Below are positions 57,879 to 64,000 of a stretch of DNA of 64,000 bases, one piece after another (positions within the stretch are counted from its first letter, which is position 1; every line of letters begins with the position of its first letter). Below the pieces are notes generated by a model, which was not told the origin of the DNA, searched no databases, and saw only the letters and a list, made by a program, of their open reading frames with translations. The stretch is from Halodesulfovibrio sp. (GTDB lineage Bacteria > Desulfobacterota > Desulfovibrionia > Desulfovibrionales > Desulfovibrionaceae): positions 62,001 to 126,000 of the forward strand of contig NZ_JADMLB010000071.1 in assembly GCF_015482765.1 (NCBI RefSeq). The letters run 5' to 3'. The position numbers were made by a program, and so were the translations under genes.

Positions 57879-58363
57879 AGGTATCCCTTTTTAGCAGTCA
57901 GAATTTGTAATAACCGTGCACCATTCTTTTTGTGCTAGGCTTTTCTTTTAAAAGAGCATGATGGCTGCATTAACATGCACAATGCATTGGATAATAACGG
58001 ATAGAGTGAAATACTCTCTACAACATAGCAGAGGAGTGACATTATACTAATGCAGTCATCATGCTGCGTGTTTTCATTGCACGCAGAAAAGAAAAAGCAA
58101 TACGCATGCCATAAAATATTTTTCTTATATTTTAATATAATACGTGAGTGTAGGTGATGGTGGCTAGATGTCTATTCACTTTTTGTGGTGTTAAGTGCTG
58201 AGATTTGCACTATATTGTGTAAAAATGGTGGAGTGTTGTGCATCTTTTACACTAAAGTGAATTAAATCAGATGGTAATGCTGTGCGTTGTGCAAATGGCT
58301 GTCGAGGTTTATGTACAGCAGAACAGGAAGGTTACTGATATTATGAAAGAAAAGGCCCCTTCT
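57879..58363. other. Non-coding region with a large inverted repeat
   Basis: Upstream of the zinc-ribbon gene. No gene is seen. It contains an 18-bp inverted repeat (57955-57972 and 58048-58065) with a smaller hairpin inside the loop and a CTGCGTG/CACGCAG hairpin near 58063-58086. It ends at the left half of the split terminator. Confidence 0.5.
57955..58065. repeat. 18-bp inverted repeat with 75-base loop
   Basis: The left arm AGCATGATGGCTGCATTA and the reverse complement of the right arm differ at one base (17/18). The loop holds AGAGT/ACTCT. It may be a small RNA fold, a transcription signal or the remains of a miniature element. Confidence 0.6.
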
Positions 58364-58373
58364 GCCAGATAGG
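58350..58373. repeat. Left half of split terminator plus left target-site copy
   Basis: AAAAGGCCCCTTCT (58350-58363) is one arm of the original terminator; GCCAGATAGG (58364-58373) is the left copy of the 10-bp target duplication. The other arm and copy are at 62094-62118. Confidence 0.85.
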
Positions 58374-58397
58374 CAAGACGTGGGACATAAATGTTGA
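58374..58397. repeat. Left terminal inverted repeat
   Basis: 24 bases starting CAAGACGTGGGACATAAAT; matches the right end reversed and complemented except for G versus T at position 9. Confidence 0.88.
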
Positions 58398-58411
58398 AAA
58401 AATAAATAATG

Positions 58412-58440
58412 AAAAACGTCCGGTGATACCGGACGTTTTT
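58412..58440. terminator. Terminator inside the element's left end
   Basis: AAAACGTCCGGT pairs with ACCGGACGTTTT around GAT, with A and T tails on both sides. It lies a few bases after the stop of the HEPN-like gene and insulates the element from the outside. Confidence 0.9.
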
Positions 58441-58442
58441 TA

Positions 58443-60149
58443 TTATTCAATAACAATCACTTGAAAAAGCTGATGAGGTTGTCTTCGTTTCGAAACTATA
58501 TACGGGGTACCAACGTAGCTAGCTTTTAATCCGGGCTTAGTAATTACTTTTTGCTGCACATAGTCAGCAACTTGTCGGATACCATCATTATTTTTTGGCC
58601 AAGCTTGTGTAGCTTTTGTTTCTTCTGGAAGAAATTCATATTTATCTTTCTTCTTGTGCAGCACAACAGTTCGCTCTTTGTTTTGTGATAAGTAATCATA
58701 GTCGCTATTCGAAACGTGAAAAAATGGCACTGTTCCAAGGTAGCGATCAAGTGCCACTTGATTGAACGCCTTATGATGCTTGATAGGATGATGGCTAACA
58801 GAATATTGCTTAAGAAAATCCCTTGGACTGATTCCAAGATCTGAAAAGGCAAAAAAAGCAAGTACAGACTTCACAGTGTGTAGTCTGTGATTTAACTTAT
58901 CTAATGAGCTTTTTGCCTCGCGACCATGAGCAATATCATTCCTATCATCAACTATGATACGTTGGATTTCGCTGTTTTTTAAAAATACAGTTGTTGCTTC
59001 CTTAGGATATGTTCCTAACACAGCCTTAAATTTATCTTTCAACGTGACTAGAGAGGTGGCAGGAAATTTTTCACCCAACATTGCAGTATCGATTTTATCT
59101 ATCCACGCTTGAAACGCCAAACTATCTTCAGGTGAAGACTTTTTGTAGCTTTCGAGAACGCTAGATAAATCCGAAAGTAATTCATCGTACTTTTTATCAG
59201 AGCATTTTTGTTCTAATTCTTTTGCGCGATAGCTTACATAGCCATCTAGTATCGTAAGATAGGTTAGCAATTCATATTCAATAAAGTGCGATTGGGAAGA
59301 TAAAGCAATATAGCGATACCAACAGGTCAAAAAGATATTTCGCTTTGCTGTAAAAAAGTTGGTCAGAATTTCTTTAGCAAATTGAATAAAAAAACTGGGG
59401 GTAGTAAGATATTCACCATACCAACGTATTTGGGGGAAGTTATCATCCGGTGTAGGATAGTAGAAAGCCATTTTTTGTTTTTTATCATTGAAGACTTCTA
59501 CATGTTGTAGATTAACACAGTATCCAAGAAGCAATGAAAAAAGCATACGAATATCGTGCAGTAAGTCTACAATGCTTCTTGGGTCAACTTCATTGCTAAC
59601 TGGCGTTAGGTAGATTGCGGCAATATCTTTAAGTTGAACGTTGCTATCAGCTAGAATCGAATGACTTAGCGTTGCTTGATGGTGAAGTTCAAAGAAGTAT
59701 TTTTTGTCATCAATTTCAAATTGATATTCAACACTTGGTATTTCTTCTCTTTCAAGTTTGGATGGCGTGTCAGAAGTGAAGTTAAAGCTACTCTGCTGAC
59801 AGTACCATTGAGATACCCCTTCCAGTTCGCACCGTATCTTCTTTATTGAACCAACCGTATGATCAAAATTGCTAATGATAAAAATTGGAACAATTTGTTC
59901 AGAATATCTTTTGTTATCATACAAATGAAACACTTGGTTTGAAGCCATGTCGTAACATGCTATTTCTTCAATGCTATTGGGCAGTCTATGCCAATTAAAT
60001 GCGTCGTCTTGATTAATGAATGTTAATTCTGGGAGCTTACCCGGAGCAAATGTAAGTGTAGCGTTAAATGTATGTAGCTTATCATTAACAACAAAATTAA
60101 AAGACACGTAGAAAGCGTTTGTAATATCAAATGGCAGACTGCTTGGCAC
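58443..60149 (-). CDS. ApeA-like HEPN-domain protein, candidate anti-phage RNase
   Basis: A 568-residue soluble protein, second gene of the element. The first 200 residues are beta-rich and resemble the ApeA N-terminal domain in layout. Residues about 250-435 are helical and contain RNDIAH (Arg403 to His408), the R-x4-H RNase motif of HEPN proteins, preceded by LLTYLTILDGYVSYRAKELE as in Apea-type HEPN domains. Such proteins cause abortive infection by cutting RNA (ApeA cleaves tRNA). The start is GTG with AAGGT nine bases upstream. It follows the transposase-like gene by 88 bases on the same strand. The assignment rests on motif and layout only; another HEPN family is possible. Confidence 0.65.
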   Translation of the reverse strand: MPSSLPFDITNAFYVSFNFVVNDKLHTFNATLTFAPGKLPELTFINQDDAFNWHRLPNSIEEIACYDMASNQVFHLYDNKRYSEQIVPIFIISNFDHTVGSIKKIRCELEGVSQWYCQQSSFNFTSDTPSKLEREEIPSVEYQFEIDDKKYFFELHHQATLSHSILADSNVQLKDIAAIYLTPVSNEVDPRSIVDLLHDIRMLFSLLLGYCVNLQHVEVFNDKKQKMAFYYPTPDDNFPQIRWYGEYLTTPSFFIQFAKEILTNFFTAKRNIFLTCWYRYIALSSQSHFIEYELLTYLTILDGYVSYRAKELEQKCSDKKYDELLSDLSSVLESYKKSSPEDSLAFQAWIDKIDTAMLGEKFPATSLVTLKDKFKAVLGTYPKEATTVFLKNSEIQRIIVDDRNDIAHGREAKSSLDKLNHRLHTVKSVLAFFAFSDLGISPRDFLKQYSVSHHPIKHHKAFNQVALDRYLGTVPFFHVSNSDYDYLSQNKERTVVLHKKKDKYEFLPEETKATQAWPKNNDGIRQVADYVQQKVITKPGLKASYVGTPYIVSKRRQPHQLFQVIVIE

Positions 60150-60237
60150 TTTGAACGACCTTTTTTTAGTTAGTCAGTAACAGAATACGAACTGTTGTGA
60201 ACATAGCATTTGAAAAAATGGAAGAAACAAAAGCTAG

Positions 60238-62010
60238 TTACCTATGCTTGTATCTTGCTGAAAAATATATAATGTCTTCCACACTTACAGGCCCATCTGC
60301 AAGCTTCAGGCGCATTGCTGGCGTTTCTTTTTTATCCGGCGTAGGTACATAATTATAATATGTTCTGTAGATGTCGATATATTTTTGAACCATTTCAGGG
60401 TTGTATGGTGCATAACCATTCCATACACCATTTGCACCACTGGCCGTATGAATTCCTCGCTCTAAAGGCGAGAGCTTTCGGCGTATGCAGTTAAAAAAGC
60501 GATCAATGCCACGTAAATTTCCTTTTAGGTATTGATAAGCAAGTTCTTCTTCTGATTCTGTATAATCAGGTACAATTCGAACTACCTTTTTATGCGGTTC
60601 ACCTTTGGTGCCAAAGGGGTGTTCCCATTCTTCTGTGGTTGGGTTCATTATGCTTAGATTGTACAGCGCCATTTGAACGGCTGCATCTGGGCTATCTTTT
60701 AATCCACGGGAAGCCAAAAATTTCTTGTATTTTTGTTTACATTCTAAAACGTAATTGACACGTTGATCGTCTTCAAGTCCCTTATCAAAGATGACATAAA
60801 AAGCATTTGCGCGCCTATCTGCGAAGTGGTTTTTAAATGCTGCCATTAAAGCAGCATTAATTCCTGTTTCTCGGTCCATATAAAAATTAAGCTGCCCTGT
60901 ATGCCCCAATAACTTTTTCAAATAAAAAAAATGGGCATACATAGTATATTCACTGTGTATTTGAACACCATACTCAGGCAGTTGCGCTGAAGATGGAAGA
61001 ACTTCCAGTAGTTCTGGTTCGACATCTTCCAATGCCAGTGTCAATTTCTTTAGTTCGCTCTGTGTTGAATCTAATGAACCAGATGAGGCAGGTTTAAACT
61101 TTAGGCGCTTGCTATAATCATGACTTGTCCACATCCTAGCGTAGCGTCTAAAAGGTGCTTTCAATTTATGGTCATTAATTTTTTCAATTTCTTCATCAAG
61201 TTCAGCTAAAGTTAGGGCGGGATCGAAGTTCACATTCATTGCAAATACATACCCAGAAGCATTATCAGCTGACCCTACCCCTTGCAGAACTACATTTCGC
61301 TTTAAGAACTTGTTAGGCCAATTGATCACGTAATCCTGACGATCTGTTGCGATATTAAGCTGTCGAAATTTCATCCGCTTCAGTTTGTCTTCACGATAAG
61401 AAGAAAATTTCAGACATTGTTCATGAATGAAGTCAATCTTTCTATACAAGGTTTTCGACGTTAACCCAGTAACTTCCCTAAGACTTCTGAATGGGGTTTT
61501 AGTCACAATATTTAGGAATACTTCACGGTTTTTATATGACCGTTTTTGTCTTCTAATGACTTTGCCGTTTGTAAAAATTTTTCCGCATTTTCTACATTTA
61601 TATCGCTGGTCGCCTTTCGCTGTCTTTCCAAATTTATGGTAGTGACTTAAAAAATGAACTGGGATTGCGTTGTTTTCACATTCAGTATCGGGACAACAAA
61701 GAAACCGATAAATACGCTCAGGAGTAATACGTTTCAGTTCTTCAGAAATCCCTTGGTTGCTTTTTATCACAGTTCGCTTGCCACATATTGAACATTTTAG
61801 TTGTGGATGATCGGGTCTACTGTTGTTCAATGTATAGCTATCACGATTCGTTTCAAATCCTTTCTTAGGACGACCACGTTTTATTGCGTCAACAGCAGCT
61901 GGCTTACCAAAATTATCGCAAAATGGATTTTTGCAATGATTCACTTGAATACCGTTGAATTCATTAGGTATTCTTGTGCCGTCGCCATTTGTAAGAAAAT
62001 TTTTTCCCAT
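60238..62010 (-). CDS. Zinc-ribbon, RNase-H-fold transposase-like protein
   Basis: A 590-residue protein with Cys pairs at 26/31, 73/76, 105-111 and 139/142 (RYKCRKCGKIF), a helix-turn-helix near 176-198 (LREVTGLTSKTLYRKID), then an RNase-H-like region: Asp223 (NIATDRQDYVIN) with a following strand pair, Asp379 (FYMDRE), and a C-terminal GIDRFFNCIRRKLSPLERG, where an acidic residue (Asp503, or Glu517) could complete a DDE/D triad. The end, TYYNYVPTPDKKETPAMRL, resembles IS integrase tails. Its place inside matched inverted repeats with target duplication supports transposase function. I do not recognise the exact family. The ribosome-binding site is inside a hairpin. Confidence 0.7.
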   Translation of the reverse strand: MGKNFLTNGDGTRIPNEFNGIQVNHCKNPFCDNFGKPAAVDAIKRGRPKKGFETNRDSYTLNNSRPDHPQLKCSICGKRTVIKSNQGISEELKRITPERIYRFLCCPDTECENNAIPVHFLSHYHKFGKTAKGDQRYKCRKCGKIFTNGKVIRRQKRSYKNREVFLNIVTKTPFRSLREVTGLTSKTLYRKIDFIHEQCLKFSSYREDKLKRMKFRQLNIATDRQDYVINWPNKFLKRNVVLQGVGSADNASGYVFAMNVNFDPALTLAELDEEIEKINDHKLKAPFRRYARMWTSHDYSKRLKFKPASSGSLDSTQSELKKLTLALEDVEPELLEVLPSSAQLPEYGVQIHSEYTMYAHFFYLKKLLGHTGQLNFYMDRETGINAALMAAFKNHFADRRANAFYVIFDKGLEDDQRVNYVLECKQKYKKFLASRGLKDSPDAAVQMALYNLSIMNPTTEEWEHPFGTKGEPHKKVVRIVPDYTESEEELAYQYLKGNLRGIDRFFNCIRRKLSPLERGIHTASGANGVWNGYAPYNPEMVQKYIDIYRTYYNYVPTPDKKETPAMRLKLADGPVSVEDIIYFSARYKHR

Positions 62011-62016
62011 AAATTA

Positions 62017-62046
62017 AGCCCCTGTTATCGTTAGATAACAGGGGCT
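62017..62046 (-). promoter_or_regulatory. Hairpin sequestering the ribosome-binding site of the transposase-like gene
   Basis: AGCCCCTGTTATC and GATAACAGGGGCT form a perfect 13-bp stem with a four-base loop. On the minus strand the 3' arm contains AGGGG, the Shine-Dalgarno sequence eight bases before the ATG. A TATGAT box at 62054-62049 would start transcription inside the 5' arm, leaving the element's own mRNA with a shorter stem than read-through mRNA. Confidence 0.7.
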
Positions 62047-62069
62047 ATATCATAGCTGTTTTAAATTAA

Positions 62070-62093
62070 TCAACATTTATGTCCAACGTCTTG
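62070..62093. repeat. Right terminal inverted repeat
   Basis: On the minus strand it reads CAAGACGTTGGACATAAAT and on, matching the left end at 23 of 24 positions. Confidence 0.88.
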
Positions 62094-62118
62094 GCCAGAT
62101 AGGTAGAAGGGGCCTTTT
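62094..62118. repeat. Right target-site copy and right half of split terminator
   Basis: GCCAGATAGG (62094-62103) repeats the left copy exactly; AGAAGGGGCCTTTT (62105-62118) is the exact complement of the left arm at 58350-58363. Together they were the terminator downstream of marC. Confidence 0.85.
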
Positions 62119-62132
62119 TGTTAGATGAAAGC

Positions 62133-62747
62133 TTAGAAGGTTTCCACAAACATACGTATGCCGTCTTCAAGCATTTGTACTGCCATAAAGATGAGAATAA
62201 GTCCCATCAGGCGTTCTGTTGCTCTAAGTCCACGGTGACCAAGTATCTTGGTCAGTGAAGATGAGCAAAGAAGAATGATTGCGGTAAAGAACCATGATAG
62301 GAAAATAGCTGTCAGTAATTCAGCATTACCATGCGGGCTTTCCTGTGAGCGGGCAGCGTACAGCATTACCGCAGCGAGCAAGGACGGACCTGCTAGTAAT
62401 GGGACTGCAATCGGTACAATAAAAGGATCTTTTTCCAGATCGGCTGAAGAACCGTTGCCTTGCGGGAAAACCATCTTCATAGAAATGATGAGCAGAATAA
62501 TGCCACCAGCTATACGAAGTGTAGAGTGATGGATATTAAGAAGACCCAGCAGGCTGTCGCCAAGGAACGTGAATCCAAGGATGATTCCAAGCGCGATAAC
62601 AAGTTCACGCAGCATAATGCGGCGCTGTTGCTTTGGTGTGAATGCGCCAAGCATGGGCAGACACATCGCAGCATTACCAAGAGGATCGAAAATCAGAAAG
62701 AGTGTAACAGATATTTCGAAAATGACCTGCCAGTTCAAATCCATCAT
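62133..62747 (-). CDS. MarC-family integral membrane protein
   Basis: 204 residues, six hydrophobic helices, with the family stretch LFLIFDPLGNAAMCLPML near the N-terminus. MarC/UPF0056 proteins sit in the inner membrane; the old link to antibiotic resistance has not held and the substrate is unknown. It lies three bases downstream of queD on the same strand. Its natural terminator, 15-40 bases after the stop, is split by the element, so read-through into the element is likely. Confidence 0.85.
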   Translation of the reverse strand: MMDLNWQVIFEISVTLFLIFDPLGNAAMCLPMLGAFTPKQQRRIMLRELVIALGIILGFTFLGDSLLGLLNIHHSTLRIAGGIILLIISMKMVFPQGNGSSADLEKDPFIVPIAVPLLAGPSLLAAVMLYAARSQESPHGNAELLTAIFLSWFFTAIILLCSSSLTKILGHRGLRATERLMGLILIFMAVQMLEDGIRMFVETF

Positions 62748-62750
62748 TGC

Positions 62751-63137
62751 TTATAACTCCAGATAGGTAGCGGATTGTGCAGCCTTCTCAGAGACAGTTA
62801 CAGAATAAACGCGTACTCCGTATGACTCTATACGCTTTCCAAGCTCCTGATAGATAAAACGTGCAAGGTTTTCAGAAGAAGGGTTCATAGTGTCAAATGG
62901 TGCAGTACAGTTAAGATCTTTATGATCGATAAGTTCGGTAACTTCTTTCAGCTTGTTCTTCATTACCTTGAAATCAAGCAGAATTTCTACATCTTCAGAA
63001 AGCTTGTCACCTTCTACAACAGCTTCAACAGCAAAGTTGTGTCCGTGAATATTTTCGCACTTACCATCGTAGTTGCGAAGTGCGTGCGCGGCTGCGAAAT
63101 CGGAACGCACAGTAAGCCGCCAGATACCATTAGCCAT
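62751..63137 (-). CDS. queD: 6-carboxytetrahydropterin synthase (QueD/PTPS family)
   Basis: 128 residues when started at ATG 63137 (MANGIWRLTVRSDFAAAHAL), which has AAGGAG six bases upstream; an upstream in-frame start would run into dnaE. The zinc histidines are in SDFAAAHAL and NIHGHNF, and the catalytic Cys is in GKCENIHG. Makes 6-carboxy-tetrahydropterin for queuosine and related deazapurines. The start overlaps the dnaE stop by eight bases. Confidence 0.88.
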   Translation of the reverse strand: MANGIWRLTVRSDFAAAHALRNYDGKCENIHGHNFAVEAVVEGDKLSEDVEILLDFKVMKNKLKEVTELIDHKDLNCTAPFDTMNPSSENLARFIYQELGKRIESYGVRVYSVTVSEKAAQSATYLEL

Positions 63138-64000
63138 GGACAACTCCTTTCCAATTGGCAAAGTCTTTTTCGAATTGAGGCCCCGGATGAATAGAGTAGG
63201 ATTCATCGAGACTGAATATAGCATCAGAGTCACTGATCATTGCCCGTACATATACAGGCACAGGACCGTTATGTTTTATGAGAATTTCTTTGAGGTCGGC
63301 AATCGCCTGCATACATAATTTATTATGTGGTATGTCAATTGTTGTCGGCTCAAGATTGCATTGGCATGCTTCAGAGAGAGATTCAACCTTTTCACATAAC
63401 AACTTAATTTCTTTCACTGCATCTTCGTCATCAGTGTCTTCATTGTTTTGTTGATCACTGATTCGTGCTGTCAGTAACAGTGGCTGCTCGCTTTGGAACA
63501 ACTCTTTTCCCTCTGCGTAAGCTTCAGGGAAAACAACAAGTTCACCGGAGGCCGTGAGGTCTTCAATATCCATGAAGGCCATCTTGCTTCCCTTTTTGGT
63601 GATATGTTCTTTCATTGCTGTAACAAGAATCGCACACTTAATTTCGCCACCCTGTTCCAAGTCCGCAGCCTCTTCAAGCGGCTGGAGGTGCAAGCGGTGT
63701 AACTCGCGACGGAAAGGCTGTAATGGATGACTTGTGAGGTAGAAGCCAAGGGCATCTTTTTCGAAACGAAGCTTTTGTTCATCATCAAATTCTTCAAGTG
63801 ATTGTTCTTCGCAATCGAAACCAATGCCGCCGATAACTTTCGGCTCTTCGGCAATCATAGTGAAGAGTGATACCTGATTCGAGTCTTTGTCTTTAGCTTT
63901 CTTTTGGGCTTTAGACACGACGTTATCGAGCGCCGCAAGCATGCCGCGACGGGAAACCCCGAAGCAGTCCATTGCACCGCCTTTAATAAGGTTTTCCAAT
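63130..64000 (-). CDS. dnaE: DNA polymerase III alpha subunit, C-terminal part (cut by window edge)
   Basis: The last 290 residues of the replicative polymerase: LIKGGAMDCFGVSRRGMLAAL (end of the helix-hairpin-helix region), then LGFYLTSHPLQPFRREL, the OB fold (AILVTAMKEHITKKGSKMAFMDIED) and a C-terminal tau/clamp-binding region. The catalytic part lies beyond 64000. Runs straight into queD and marC with overlaps, so the three may share a transcript. Confidence 0.95.
   Translation of the reverse strand, partial: LENLIKGGAMDCFGVSRRGMLAALDNVVSKAQKKAKDKDSNQVSLFTMIAEEPKVIGGIGFDCEEQSLEEFDDEQKLRFEKDALGFYLTSHPLQPFRRELHRLHLQPLEEAADLEQGGEIKCAILVTAMKEHITKKGSKMAFMDIEDLTASGELVVFPEAYAEGKELFQSEQPLLLTARISDQQNNEDTDDEDAVKEIKLLCEKVESLSEACQCNLEPTTIDIPHNKLCMQAIADLKEILIKHNGPVPVYVRAMISDSDAIFSLDESYSIHPGPQFEKDFANWKGVVHG

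Larger units (their letters stand above)
58374..62093 (-). mobile_element. Two-gene insertion element with HEPN cargo, in a terminator loop
   Basis: A 3720-bp element with 24-bp terminal inverted repeats (58374-58397 and 62070-62093; 23 of 24 match; outer end CAAGACGT). Each end is followed outward by the same 10-bp sequence GCCAGATAGG in direct orientation, a target-site duplication. Removing the element and one copy restores a perfect 14-bp terminator stem with an 11-base loop, so the insertion was into that loop. Inside, both genes run on the minus strand: a transposase-like gene near the right end and a HEPN-like gene near the left end, followed by a terminator just inside the left repeat. 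The fresh repeats suggest a recent move. The family is not recognised; a 10-bp duplication is similar to some DDE families such as IS4. Confidence 0.85.

Noticed and set aside
58341-62131. ATGAAAG near both ends as target duplication of the element
   Set aside because: The right copy is five bases away from the terminator arm, whereas GCCAGATAGG abuts both inverted repeats exactly and restores a terminator.

Overview
The window looks like a chromosomal segment of a marine, moderately low-GC sulfate-reducing bacterium of the Desulfovibrionaceae (Halodesulfovibrio-like). The grounds are a complete dsrMKJOP membrane-complex operon, a dissimilatory-type ATP sulfurylase (sat), a SulP anion transporter, a glycine-betaine uptake operon, a selenocysteine-containing SelD, and a gene order that, as I remember it, matches the dsr-sat-ribosomal-clp-lon neighbourhood of Desulfovibrio vulgaris. 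The genus is inference.

Layout. 1-5400: the start of a SulP transporter (minus), an aromatic amino acid permease (plus), and a proVWX osmoprotectant operon (minus). 6.1-15.1 kb: sulfate-respiration genes on the minus strand, namely an RsbRD-like gene followed by dsrM, dsrK, dsrJ, dsrO and dsrP, then a VKOR-thioredoxin-like protein, a divergent YgjP-like metalloprotein and sat. 15.8-33.7 kb: str operon (rpsL-rpsG-fusA, no tuf) followed by one continuous S10-spc-alpha superoperon from rpsJ to rplQ, with secY, map and rpmJ inside. 33.8-36.1 kb: a LysR regulator overlapping selD (in-frame UGA with a SECIS-like hairpin), then tRNA-Leu(UAG). 36.2-42.2 kb: protein quality control (tig, clpP, clpX, lon). 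42.4-47.2 kb: a FlgO-like/lipoprotein/FlgO-like trio and a zinc-uptake operon znuACB. 48-56.4 kb: isoprenoid, tRNA-synthetase and DNA-repair genes (ispG-proS; xseA-M23 peptidase-xseB-ispA-dxs). 56.6-64 kb: small genes, a mobile element, marC, queD and the 3' end of dnaE.

The most unusual item is a 3.72-kb element at 58374-62093. It has 24-bp terminal inverted repeats (23/24 match), a 10-bp target duplication, and sits exactly in the loop of a pre-existing Rho-independent terminator. It carries two genes: a 590-aa zinc-ribbon, transposase-like protein whose ribosome-binding site is buried in a 13-bp hairpin, and a 568-aa ApeA/HEPN-like protein with an R-x4-H RNase motif. It reads as a mobile element carrying a candidate anti-phage (abortive-infection type) gene.

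How the genes fit together: SulP imports sulfate (or a related anion), Sat activates it to APS, and DsrMKJOP passes electrons across the membrane to the sulfite-reduction step, whose soluble enzymes are not in this window. The large ribosomal block, Clp/Lon proteases and Dxs/IspG/IspA are housekeeping. Betaine uptake fits a saline habitat.
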